A DNA stretch of 64,000 nucleotides from Symbiodinium natans (lineage: Eukaryota > Sar > Dinophyceae > Suessiales > Symbiodiniaceae): NCBI GenBank assembly GCA_905221605.1, contig CAJNDS010002619.1:186001-250000 (forward strand), in the 5' to 3' direction. The position numbers and the translations under genes are program-made. The notes below the pieces were generated by a model. It did no database searches. It had not been told where the DNA came from and saw only the letters and a program-made list of their open reading frames with translations. Positions 19,644 through 28,000 of this stretch are shown piece by piece (within the stretch, counting starts at the first letter, position 1; each line of letters opens with the position of its first letter).

Positions 19644-20503
19644 AACCGAGGTCTTCATCTCAGCATGTGCTTCAGGATTTGCTTACACAAGCCATTTTGG
19701 CCAACACTGGAACATATTGCTATTTGAACTCCTGGATAAGATCTCTAGCTTGGGCCTCTGTATGCTCGGAAATACGCTTGCATTGTCACACGCATCTGGT
19801 ACATTTGCTCTCAGATCTTCTTTCAGGTGTTGAGCCATTGGATGGGGCTCTGGATTTGCCGTCATCAAATGTGCTGCAACCTGTGCTGCGAGGCTGGCAA
19901 CACAACAATCGACAGCATGATGTTTGTGAGTTTGCACACCATGTTATCAACACGACAGGCATTGGGGATCTCTTTGGGGTATGGCAAGCAAGGCAGCTCA
20001 GAGATGGGCTTGTTCATATCGCTGATACTGGCTATTGCTTATCCCTCACACCGGACGCCAGGTCTTGCTCTATACATGTGATGCTGAACAAATGGCAGGC
20101 AGATCCCACTTCAGGTGCATTTCGTGGCTTTCTTGTGCTACCTACAATGCTCATGGTGCAGGTGGGCAGATTTCGTCAGCCTCAAACGATCAAGCGAGTG
20201 ACGCCTGAGAATCGCATCCGTAAGCTCTTTACTGTCATCAAGTATTTGCAAGATGAGATACAACTTCCTGTCTTTGTCGATGCCACTTCACTGAGCTTGC
20301 GATATGTGAGTTACAGGCTAGTAGCAGGGATCGTCCATCATGGATCTCTGCCACAGAATGGACACTACACTTGCATTCTGAAGAGTTCTGACAATGGAAA
20401 TATGTATCAATGCGATGACCATGCTGCTCCTCAACCAATTTCCGACTTCGATGATATTGCTTGCAAGAACTTGTATGCTTTGATTTACATATCAGCAGAG
20501 TGA
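19620..20503 (+). CDS. LINE-borne ubiquitin-specific-protease-like (C19) domain
   Basis: The frame runs to a TGA at 20501-20503 and shows all three catalytic boxes of the USP/UCH family. The Cys box is ANTGTYCYLNSWIRSLAW (about 19700-19753; compare N-x-G-x-x-CYLNS). The His box is HHGSLPQNGHYTCIL (about 20335-20380). The Asp-type box is YQCDDHAAPQPIS (about 20405). Spacing between Cys and His is about 210 residues, at the short end for USP catalytic domains. The family cleaves ubiquitin or related isopeptide bonds. The frame is the one the LINE polyprotein would read if the copia insertion were removed, so this is its C-terminal domain rather than a host gene. Role is inferred: the domain could trim the polyprotein or protect element proteins from ubiquitin-driven degradation. 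Confidence 0.7.
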
Positions 20504-20836
20504 TGTGATGGGATAGGCATTTCCTTTTCGCTGCCGACTTAATGTCGTATGTTCCATAGTGTTTCAAGATGGCTTTGTAGCTGTCATGGGGGGGATCTCA
20601 GAGATTACTGCAAATTCAGTGTCTCTCACATGCATTACCGGCCATTCGTGGTGTCTTGTATGTGCCAATTCGTGCAGCTGTGTGGTAGGTTCTAAGTTCT
20701 TGTGATGTTGTACTTTCAACATGTGCTCCTGAAGCACCGGGCCCTCTGGGCTTGCACGTGTTACCGTCGCAGGGCGAACTAGCTGTTCCGTTCTCACACC
20801 GAGATGTTCAGACTTCGCTGCGTGCAAAGTGCAAAA
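20504..20836 (+). other. LINE 3' untranslated region and tail
   Basis: 333 bp between the LINE stop codon and the right target duplication. No ORF of note. It ends CGTGCAAAGTGCAAAA, a short degenerate A-rich tail. Confidence 0.7.
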
Positions 20837-20849
20837 GTATCCCAGCACC
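20837..20849. repeat. Right 13-bp target-site duplication of the LINE
   Basis: GTATCCCAGCACC, identical to 1935-1947. Confidence 0.85.
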
Positions 20850-20899
20850 TGACCGAAGTTGGGGCGCACCCTGAAGCCGTACTGGCGCTGCTCCTCCAT
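20837..20899 (-). pseudogene. N-terminal piece of the virus gene split by the LINE
   Basis: ATG at 20897-20899 opens a minus-strand frame reading MEEQRQYGFRVRPNFGQVLGY up to the target duplication. The partner piece at 1149-1947 begins with the same VLGY codons. Upstream (plus-strand 20905-20912) lies TGTAAAGA, also found before the packaging ATPase start. The short N-terminal fragment cannot be identified alone. Confidence 0.6.
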
Positions 20900-20909
20900 G
20901 TGTGCGTCT

Positions 20910-21239
20910 TTACAGCATGCCCCCGTGAACGCCGCTGTCCGCCGTGTTCCTGCCCGCCGCGACGTCCCTCGCCATCCGCCGCACCCCCGCCCGCTCCGCC
21001 GGGGCGTACCGCAGCTGGGGCACCCGGCGGTTCACGGCCTCCGTCAGCCGGCCCACCGCGTCGGTGTACTCCTCGCCCTCCTTGCGCGTCCGGCGCTCCT
21101 CGAGCCACTTGTTGAAGGCCCGGGCCTCCAGGAGCTCGTTGTAGCGCTTGTGGAGCAGCGGATTCACGTTGTAGCTCGGGTACTTCTGCCAGAAGCTCCT
21201 GAGCATCTGGGGCTCGTTGCGGCGCTCCAGGGGCATCAT
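20910..21239 (-). CDS. Small basic protein of the virus-like cluster
   Basis: 109 residues: charged and Arg-rich, with helical segments (FWQKYPSYNVNPLLHKRYNE, RAFNKWLEERRTRKEGEEY). No membrane segment or recognised motif. The start is fixed by TAAAAGG (21240-21246 on the complement) directly abutting the ATG, the same motif that precedes two other genes of the cluster. It lies 10 bp downstream of the AT-hook gene and 10 bp upstream of the split gene, all on the minus strand, so it is probably co-expressed with virion genes. Function unknown. Confidence 0.6.
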   Translation of the reverse strand: MMPLERRNEPQMLRSFWQKYPSYNVNPLLHKRYNELLEARAFNKWLEERRTRKEGEEYTDAVGRLTEAVNRRVPQLRYAPAERAGVRRMARDVAAGRNTADSGVHGGML

Positions 21240-21246
21240 CCTTTTA
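21240..21246 (-). promoter_or_regulatory. TAAAAGG start-proximal motif
   Basis: TAAAAGG immediately before the ATG at 21239. Confidence 0.5.
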
Positions 21247-21249
21247 GCT

Positions 21250-21702
21250 CTACACGTCCATGCTGTTCGCCATGGCCAGCTGCTCGAAGCGGTTCTGCCG
21301 GCTGATCTGGCGCATCATGCGCACCTGCGAGGGCGTCAGGTGGAGGGGGCGCTGCTTCGGCTTGGGCTCCGGCTCGGGCTCCGGCTGAGCAGGAACCGCG
21401 CTCGCCGGCTGCGGCTGACCGCCTCCCCCAGCGTCGGCGGCGGGAACCGTCGCCGGCGGCTTGGGCTTGTTCTTTGAACCGGCCGGGCGGCCCCTGCGCT
21501 TGGGCACTGGTGCTCCGGCGTCCTCAGCGGCGGGCACGGCCACCACCCCAGGGCGAGGTGTGGCAGGGGGAGCGGGGGCGGGATCAGCCATTGCAGGAGC
21601 CTCTCCCACCAGCTCGGCTGCTCCAGCAGGTTCCTCCGCGCCTGCTGCCTCCGGAGCACCCTGCTGGGGCTCTTGCTGCGTGGGCTCTGGCTCATCGGCC
21701 AT
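21250..21702 (-). CDS. AT-hook-containing Pro/Ala-rich protein
   Basis: 150 residues. Residues 1-65 are Glu/Pro/Ala-rich, with PAPAPPATPRPG. Residues about 67-77 (PKRRGRPAGSK) form a clear AT-hook core (GRP flanked by basic residues), which binds the minor groove of AT-rich DNA. A second low-complexity stretch (EPEPEPKPKQR) follows. The C-terminus (LTPSQVRMMRQISRQNRFEQ) is a plausible amphipathic helix. It sits between the penton-like gene and a small basic protein gene. In this context it could be a genome-condensing virion protein or a regulator; both are inference. Confidence 0.6.
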   Translation of the reverse strand: MADEPEPTQQEPQQGAPEAAGAEEPAGAAELVGEAPAMADPAPAPPATPRPGVVAVPAAEDAGAPVPKRRGRPAGSKNKPKPPATVPAADAGGGGQPQPASAVPAQPEPEPEPKPKQRPLHLTPSQVRMMRQISRQNRFEQLAMANSMDV

Positions 21703-21742
21703 GCCAGCGTGGGTCCCCTTTTGTTTTCTTTCTTCGGGCCCT

Positions 21743-22700
21743 TCATTTTTCTGGGTCGAGGAAAATCGCGAAGCTGACGGACGTGCCTCGGGTGTTCACC
21801 TCGTTGCCATTCACGTCCGTCAGCCGAAAATTCAGAGACCGCAGCGTGATCGGGCCCCTGAGCTCCACGAAGTGGCCGTCGTCGGTTTGGTCCTTCATGA
21901 CGTGCCCCACGCCGCGGTCCACGATGACCTTGCAAATTATGTCCGTCCCCAAGGGGCCCAGGATGTGGGCCGCGTTGCCCAGCTCCCGGCACCGCAGGTA
22001 GACCTCGTTGTAGGCGTTCATGGACACCCACAGGAAGATCTGCAGCGCGCCGTCCAGGTAGCTGCCGCCCAGCAGGTGGTTGATGCTCTGGGGGCGGGTA
22101 GCGGAGGCGCCCTGGGGGTACCCCGGGCCGTTCGGGAACAGGTCCCGCAGCTCCGCGTCCGAGAGTATGCGGCGGTTCGAGTCGTAGGCCACCTCGACGG
22201 CGTTCGTGGCCTCCACGTAGGTGGCGGCTGCGAAGTTGGAGGAGATCCAGGCCGCCAGCCGCGCGCCGGTGTAGGCGCCCACGGGCAGCTCCGCCGTGTT
22301 CAGCGTGCCCAGGGCCACGTCGATCCAGTAGAGGTGCGTGAAACGCGTCTGCGATGCGCACCTTGTAGACCGCCATTTTGGCGCTCGTCTGCATGTGCAG
22401 CGTCTCCGGGAGCTCGAAGGTGAAGTTGCTGTCGGAGCCCGAGACGCGGTTCCTGGAGTCGACGTATATGGTCGACATAACCGGCTTGTTTCTCCTAAAC
22501 CGGAACGGCGTTCGGGAGAGCCCGCTGGCCGTGGACTCACCCGACACGCCGCGCTGGCCCCAAGTGGTCGGCAGAGTGGCCAGGCGAGGGTCGTAGACGT
22601 TGGGCTGGCTGCTGCAGCACCTAATGTTGCTGCACTCGCTCTCGATGATCGGCCCGCCCCCCAGCAGCTTGCTGGCCGCCGCCGAGAGGATGCCGCCCAT
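21743..22700 (-). pseudogene. Penton-like (single jelly-roll) minor capsid protein, one frameshift
   Basis: ATG 22698-22700 opens MGGILSAAASKLLGGG, a start suited to N-myristoylation (MGxxxS). Then comes STIYVDSRNRVSGSDSNFTF followed by ELPETLHMQT, a block that opens many Polinton/PLV penton-like proteins. The frame breaks at about 22340 (…RIADAF) and resumes one base away as THLYWIDVALGTLNTAELPV with GAYTG. It ends NFRLTDVNGNEVNTRGTSVS followed by FAIFLDPEK, the family's usual C-terminal strand pair. Total about 318 residues, a normal length. The family forms capsid vertices. Its start overlaps the ATPase gene end by 80 bp. One T too many in GCGTTTCACG would explain the shift; real decay and base error are both possible. 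Confidence 0.72.
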
Positions 22701-23490
22701 TTACCGGCTGCTGGGGCTCCGCGGGCTGCGCGGGCTCCGCGGCGCCGTCCAGCACGAATTTTCGCTCGAAGCGCACCCAGAAGGCCTCCTCTTTGGGCGC
22801 CAGCAGGTTGACGTACCAAAAAGAGTACTTCTCCCTGGTGGCTTCCTCATACATCCCGTAAAGCGTCTCCTTGTCTACGAGCGCACTCAATTCTTCCACT
22901 AGAGCTTCCAGTTCCAAGCGGTTCCGCAGCCGGAAAACGCAAGCGAACATGATGTTCACCCGCACCGCCGAGCTCATCAGTCGCAGCTTTTGGGTGCTGG
23001 TCCACGTTGAAATCATGTAATGGCGGCCTCTGATGTACAATTTGTCCAGCATGCCATCCCCGGTCCTGTTGTGGACCCCCTTGGCGTCCGCTACGTCGTC
23101 GAGTACCAGCAAAACTTGGTACAGCTTCTTCATGCCCAGGCGCTTGGACTGCTGTGTGATCCGCTTCTGCTGCTCCATGATGCGGCGCAGCGCGTCCTCG
23201 TCCCACTCGGTCCACCAAGCCTGCTCACGGTCTGTGTCGACGCCCAGCTCCTCGCGAATGTAGTCCTTCACGGGGTCCCAGGCAGAATCTATGTCCACGG
23301 AAGGTGACATGATGTAGATGCGGGAAAAGCAGCCTCTGTACTGCTCCAAGATCATGGACACGAGGAGCACGGTCTTGCCTGTGCGACTCGGACCCACCAG
23401 CACGCCGTTCGCCGGCAGCCTGGGCACCACGGGGTCGCGGGGCTGCTGCACCTGGAACTTGGGCGTCGGGAAGAGTTTGACCTTGCCCAT
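22621..23490 (-). CDS. FtsK/HerA-superfamily (A32-like) genome-packaging ATPase
   Basis: 289 residues. Walker A GPSRTGKT is at residues 33-40 and Walker B LLVLDD at 127-132, then RGRHYMISTWTSTQKLRLMS, the segment that in this family carries the polar Gln/sensor region. The compact N-terminus, with Walker A within 40 residues, is the layout of Polinton, adintovirus and virophage packaging ATPases that pump DNA into the capsid. The last about 40 residues are Pro/Ala/Gln-rich and overlap the penton gene start, so the natural stop may be slightly earlier. TGTAAAGA directly precedes the ATG. It is 17 bp downstream of the methyltransferase gene on the same strand. No lesion seen. Confidence 0.88.
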   Translation of the reverse strand: MGKVKLFPTPKFQVQQPRDPVVPRLPANGVLVGPSRTGKTVLLVSMILEQYRGCFSRIYIMSPSVDIDSAWDPVKDYIREELGVDTDREQAWWTEWDEDALRRIMEQQKRITQQSKRLGMKKLYQVLLVLDDVADAKGVHNRTGDGMLDKLYIRGRHYMISTWTSTQKLRLMSSAVRVNIMFACVFRLRNRLELEALVEELSALVDKETLYGMYEEATREKYSFWYVNLLAPKEEAFWVRFERKFVLDGAAEPAQPAEPQQPVNGRHPLGGGQQAAGGRADHRERVQQH

Positions 23491-23506
23491 TCTTTACACC
23501 TCCCGA

Positions 23507-24103
23507 TCAGCCGCTGACAGACGCGGCCAGCTCTTCGCAAAGCCGCGGAGGCATGCTGTAGAGCTGCGGCTGGCTCTGCTGACCGCGGCGGCCGGCGGTC
23601 GTCCCCCGCTGTGCTGCCTCGGGGTGGATGCCGTCCGCGAAGGCGGCGCAGCGGCTGTCTTTGAGGCACATGGCTTCCGAGGGCCGCCAAGGCAGGTTCC
23701 TCGTGGCCTTCCGGTACCGGTACCCGTACTTGCAGTAGCAGACGTCCGAGAAGGGCAGCCCGTGCATGAAGGGTCGAGTTTTCAGCAGCCCCGTCTGCGG
23801 GTTCTCCAAGGCCCACCACTGCGGGCGCAGGTTGCGGATGACCTCGAGCGCTCGTAGCACGAGGCGGTCCCCCGCCTCGAGGTTGCGGGGCCTCTTCCGC
23901 AGCGCCTGGGAGTACTCGGTGCACACAGGGCTGGCCCAGACCATGTCGAAGTGCCCCAAAGAAGTCTCATCCAGCTCCATGATGTCGCAGCAGACGGTGG
24001 GCTCGAACTTGGGATCGAGGTCCACGGAAACGACCTCCCAGCCCCTGTCCCGGAAAGCGCGCCCGATCGACCCCGTGCCCGAAAAGAGCTCAAGGAGCCT
24101 CAT
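23507..24103 (-). CDS. C5-cytosine DNA methyltransferase-like protein
   Basis: 198 residues from ATG 24101-24103; an upstream ATG at 24193 would add a run without family features. It opens directly with motif I, LLELFSGTGSIGRAF (SAM binding). VDLDPKF follows (acidic residue for SAM ribose), then ASPVCTEYS with the candidate nucleophile Cys61, and ENP at residues 100-102 (motif VI). The family transfers methyl groups to cytosine C5. The usual PPC loop reads SPVC, a variant seen in some phage and algal-virus enzymes. The length is short and a target-recognition domain is barely present. It sits between the packaging ATPase and a small membrane protein whose gene overlaps its start by 14 bp. Possible roles: marking virus DNA or silencing. 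Confidence 0.78.
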   Translation of the reverse strand: MRLLELFSGTGSIGRAFRDRGWEVVSVDLDPKFEPTVCCDIMELDETSLGHFDMVWASPVCTEYSQALRKRPRNLEAGDRLVLRALEVIRNLRPQWWALENPQTGLLKTRPFMHGLPFSDVCYCKYGYRYRKATRNLPWRPSEAMCLKDSRCAAFADGIHPEAAQRGTTAGRRGQQSQPQLYSMPPRLCEELAASVSG

Positions 24104-24245
24104 GCTCTTTGATTGGATCGCAAAGGTACCACACGAAGACGACGAGCCCCGCGAGCAGGCAGGCCAGCTCGAGGTTGCACATGACGCACTCACGCAGGGT
24201 CATGGGCGGCAGCGGGCGTTGGGGACCTTGGTCGGACAAGTCCAT
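24090..24245 (-). CDS. 51-residue single-pass membrane protein
   Basis: A short ORF (ATG 24243-24245, stop TGA 24090-24092) whose 3' end overlaps the methyltransferase start by 14 bp. It has a polar N-terminus (MDLSDQGPQRPLPP) followed by one clear membrane helix (LELACLLAGLVVFVWYLC) and a charged tail (DPIKEHEAP). TAAAAGG (24248-24254 on the complement) lies 2 bp before the ATG, as in two other cluster genes. Small membrane proteins are common in this virus lineage. No specific family recognised. Confidence 0.6.
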   Translation of the reverse strand: MDLSDQGPQRPLPPMTLRECVMCNLELACLLAGLVVFVWYLCDPIKEHEAP

Positions 24246-24247
24246 GG

Positions 24248-24254
24248 CCTTTTA
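24248..24254 (-). promoter_or_regulatory. TAAAAGG start-proximal motif
   Basis: TAAAAGG 2 bp upstream of the small membrane protein ATG. The same heptamer abuts the starts at 21239 (0 bp) and 25062 (1 bp). It is AT-rich inside a very GC-rich region. Proposed core promoter or initiator-type element. Confidence 0.5.
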
Positions 24255-24295
24255 TGGAAGGGTAAATAGAGCCGCCGGCTCGCCAGCGGAAGAAC

Positions 24296-24868
24296 ATGGC
24301 ATCAAGGCAGAGCTTCGAGCTGGGCGAGCTTCTCACGAACGCGAAGGGAGGCAAGTACCTGCCGCTGAAGGCGGCGGACGGAGTTGTGCCCGCGTGGAGC
24401 AGCCCCGCCTGGCTGCGCATCCTGTGGCACCCCGCCGCCTTCGGCGATGCCGACGCCCGCCGCGTGAACGTCTGCTTCGAGCCGGATGAGTCCGTCGAGC
24501 AGCACTTCAAGGTTGTGGAAAAGGAGCTGGCGTCCAAGCTCGTGGCCAAGTCGGGCAGGGACCCCAAAGTGTTCGGCCGCAGCCTCTCGCCCGCCGAGCT
24601 GGAGGCGCGGCTGCAATCATGCCTCAAGACCAGCCAGCGGGGCACCCCTTTCCTGAAGGCCAAGCTCAACTGGGACAGGGTGCGCTTCTGGGACACGGAA
24701 GGATACCCGCTGCAGGAGCCGGGCGACCTTGCGGGCCGCAGCGCTAGGGTGCGCCTCGAGCTGCGCCAGGTGTGGGTGATGAATCCCCAGTGCGGCCTGC
24801 TGCTGGAGGTCACCGACCTGCAGCTGCAGGAGAGCGAGCCGGCCAAGGTCGAGTGCTCCTTCGGCTGA
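24296..24868 (+). CDS. Conserved-looking 190-residue protein, possibly ssDNA-binding
   Basis: The start MASRQSFELGELL lies 51 bp from the divergently transcribed membrane-protein gene. The middle is charged (EKELASKLVAKSGRDPKVFG). The end alternates hydrophobic strands (RVRLELRQVWVMNPQCGLLL, EVTDLQLQ), a pattern that resembles the C-terminal strand pair of OB-fold ssDNA-binding proteins of large DNA viruses ('…W-x-N-x-x-x-G-hydrophobic…'). That resemblance is weak and I do not name a family. It is directly upstream of the polymerase-helicase gene on the same strand, consistent with replication. The 11-kb duplication starts inside it at 24489, so the second copy (35601-35980) lacks the first 64 codons. 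Confidence 0.5.
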   Translation: MASRQSFELGELLTNAKGGKYLPLKAADGVVPAWSSPAWLRILWHPAAFGDADARRVNVCFEPDESVEQHFKVVEKELASKLVAKSGRDPKVFGRSLSPAELEARLQSCLKTSQRGTPFLKAKLNWDRVRFWDTEGYPLQEPGDLAGRSARVRLELRQVWVMNPQCGLLLEVTDLQLQESEPAKVECSFG

Positions 24869-25053
24869 CCGCTGTCTAGAAGAAAGGGTGGCGGGCGCCC
24901 GCAGCACAGGCCTGCCCCCAAAGGCCCCCCGCGGCAGGGGCAGCTTACAGCAGCCGCCGAATTCGTTTCTGAGACATCAGCCACCCCCCCGCTAATTCGT
25001 TTTCGGACCCGAAATCTGCTCGGACGGATTTTTTTTTGCCGGACCAGAAAGAA

Positions 25054-25060
25054 TAAAAGG
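25054..25060 (+). promoter_or_regulatory. TAAAAGG start-proximal motif
   Basis: TAAAAGG one base before the ATG at 25062. The copy in the duplicate lies at 36166-36172. Upstream is a T9 run and two ATTCGTTT words in an otherwise GC-rich intergenic stretch. Confidence 0.5.
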
Positions 25061-25061
25061 A

Positions 25062-28000
25062 ATGAGTTGGGCGCAACAGCGCGAGCAGATCCGCCGTGCG
25101 GCCGAAGCCGGGGTCAGGCCAAGGGCCTCGGCGCTAGGCTCCCAGATTCTGCCCCTCCGCGGGCAGGGCGGCCAGTCCGCCCAGCTCACGCGCCCAAACG
25201 GCGCCCTGACGCGAGCCGGGCAGCTGTACTACCAACTTGCAGGCCGCCGGCCGCCGAGCCGTCAGTTCGACGAGTCGCAGCCGCTGATCCGCGAGGGCGC
25301 CTCCGATTACATCCTGCTGCGCAGCGGCGTGAAGAAGCTGGCGCGCACATTGGCGCCGGACGGCAACTACCACCTTACGAAGCTGGGCAAGGCCTTCTTC
25401 AAGGAGAAGTACACGGAGTGGCTGGCCCACGTGCCGGTGCGGATCCGCGGCCGCCGCAAGAACGGCCGGGCCTACGAGCGGCTGGATTACCTGCCCATGA
25501 CCTCGCTGAACGTCGGGCTGCAAAGGCAGAACGACGGACTGTCGGAAGGGCAGGTGGCCCGCAACGTCAAGCAGGCGGTGCTGTCAAGGCTGGGCGACCC
25601 CTCGGAGGACGACGTGATCATGGAGCTCTCGGAGGAGGTCTACCACCTCGACGGGTCGCGGGAGTGGACGCTGAGCTCGCAGACCACGCAGCACGTCGAC
25701 AACCGCACGCTGGTGGAAACGAGCCTGCGGCAGCCGCTCGGTGCCCTGCGCGAGGTCTCTTACCAGCTCTTCAAGGGCGACGAGATCCTGGCCTCAGCCT
25801 TCGAGCAGCGGGACGACAAGCTCTGCGCGGCCCGGCAGCTGGCGGAGCTGCTGCGGCTGCCGCTGGAGGAGGTGCTCTCCGACTTCGACACCATCTGCGA
25901 CCGCGGCTGGCAGGAGCGGGGCATCACGCCCGAGGAGATCCGCAAGTTCTGCGTCTGGCGGGGCGCGCCGATGCTCTTCGTGAACTGCCAGGGGCAGCTC
26001 CTGGACTCTTACCAGCCGGCCGTGAAGGAGGCGCGCGCCGTGGCCTTCACGGCCTGGCAGGGGCACGCCTTCTTCTACAAGAACGCTCGCAGCGTCTTCC
26101 AGTGCGACGACGCGGAGCGCCTGCGGCCCCGCTTCCGGTCGGAGCGGCGGGAGTCCACGGTGCCCGAGTTCGGCGCATGGCGAGAGTGGGACGGCGAGCT
26201 CCGCGCAGGTCACTTCTGGACGCGGGACCTGCGGGCGGCGCGGGGCGCGCTGCTGGCCGTGGGGCACTGCCCCAGGGTGGCCATGCGCAGCCTCTGCGAG
26301 TGGCGCAGCCTGCGACTGCGGGCGGGCGAGGCGGACTGCGTCATCTGCGAGCTGCCCGAGGATGCCGAGGTGCTGCAGGCGTGGACGGAGCGCTTCGGGC
26401 TGAAGTACCGCGGCCAGAGGCTGGCCGGCGCCACCAACGAGGTCTTCTTGCATCTGCTCCGGGCGCAGCGCGAGGTGCCGCAGCAGCGGGAGCAGATCTT
26501 GGCCTCCCAGGGCGGCGCCTGCAAACTGTGTGGCGCGCCCATCGCGCTCTGCGCCTGCGAGTTCGACCACGTGGTGCCGGTGAGCACCGCCTTCCGCGGG
26601 CAGATCCAGGAGTTCCAGGCGCTCTGCCACGAGTGCCACCGGCTCAAGACCAGCCTGGAGAATTCGCGCGCGACTGCGCTGGAGAGCCGCTTCAGCCCCG
26701 CGGCGTGCGAGGCCTATGTGAACTCGCCGAGGCTGCCGCCGCTGGTCTGCGGGCTGCAGAAGTGGAACGAGGACCGGGTCTGCTGGGGCGTGGATGTGGT
26801 GCGCTGCCGCAAGAACGGGCTGGCCAACGCGCGCTTCCCTCTGCCAGTGTTCTGCCCACTGGATTCGGTGCAGGAGGCGCGGGAGGGCTGCCTGGCGGAC
26901 TTGACCTATGTCAGGCTGCGGAAGGACGGGCGCGTGGCTTTGCTGAGCCGGCTGCCGTACGTGGGCGAGGGCTGGTACGCCAAGCCGGCGTGCGCCCACG
27001 TGCTGGAGGCCGGCGTTGCGACGTGGCAGGACTTCCTCTGGAGCCTGGACGCCACCGCGCACGTGGACCCGAGCTAGCTTGCCTGGGCGCTTCGCAAGAT
27101 GGAGCAGGCCTGGCCCGAGGAGCACCTGGCCAAGCTGAGCGTCAATGCTTTGATCGGCCTGTGGGCGCGCAACGTGGACCTCGTCTACCTGATGCGCACC
27201 TCGAACAACCAGCTCGATGGCCACGGTTGCCAGTACCGACAGACCTTCGTGGACGCGGCCGGCAAAACGCACTGGGACCACATCTTCGTGACGCAGCTCT
27301 ACAGCAACGCCTCGCACCGGCCCGCCTGGGACTTCGTCATGGCGGCGGAGTACTGCGCCGTGGCCCGCATTCGACAGATGCTGGCGGAGGTGCCGATGCG
27401 CTACCTCAAGTTCCTGAAAACCGACTGCCTGGGCTTGCAGGACCTGCCCAAGAAGTACTGGCCTGCGGTGGAGCGGCTCACGCGCCTGCGCCACCCCGAC
27501 GGCACGCCGGTCTACAGGTGTGAGCAGGTCGAGCAGCTGCGGGGGCGCCACTTCGAGCCGGAAATCCAGGCTGGACCGCCGCAGCGCCGCGGCTGGGAGC
27601 AAGTGGACGACCCGCTGGCCCACTGCCTGCAGGGGCGCAGCCTGCTGCTCACCGGGCTGCCCGGCACGGGGAAGACGCACCTCGCGAGGCGCATCGTGGA
27701 GCAGCTGCGGGAGGCCGGCGACGTGGTGCAGCTGGTCTCGAAGACCCACTGCGCGGCGCAGAACTTGGGCTTGGGGGCTCAGACTGCCGACCACTGGGTG
27801 CGTCGCACGGTGCGCAACGGCCGCTGCCAGCTTGACTGGCTGGTGATCGAGGAAGTCACGCAGATGGACACGGGGCTCTGGGCCGACGTGGCCTGCGTGG
27901 CGCTGGATCGCGGTGTGCGCTTCCTGCTCATGGGCGATTTCCGGCAGCTGCCGGCGGTGCTCGACAGCTTTGCCGGGGCCCGCGTGGAGCGGCCGCTGAA

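Larger units (their letters stand above)
1948..20836 (+). mobile_element. Full-length LINE (non-LTR retrotransposon) carrying a nested LTR element
   Basis: The element is bounded by the 13-bp duplication GTATCCCAGCACC and ends in a short GTGCAAAGTGCAAAA tail, as expected of target-primed reverse transcription. Without the nested copia element (9782-18747) and one AGAAA copy it is about 9.9 kb. Order: leader 1948-2080, a short ORF at 2081, one giant polyprotein frame (2428 to the insertion point), a second coding block 18753-19643, a protease-like domain ending at 20503, and a 333-bp 3' region. It interrupts a virus-type gene and is much less GC-rich than that host element. APE-type endonuclease plus reverse transcriptase place it among APE-clade LINEs; the exact clade cannot be set by eye. 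Confidence 0.88.

Noticed and set aside
23033..23307. Plus-strand ORFs across the ATPase gene
   Set aside because: Shadows of the minus-strand packaging ATPase, which shows Walker motifs.
25067..27523. 818-residue Ala/Gly/Arg-rich plus-strand frame
   Set aside because: Plus-two-frame shadow of the HNH-polymerase-helicase gene, with no motif; the 25062 frame carries all recognisable domains.
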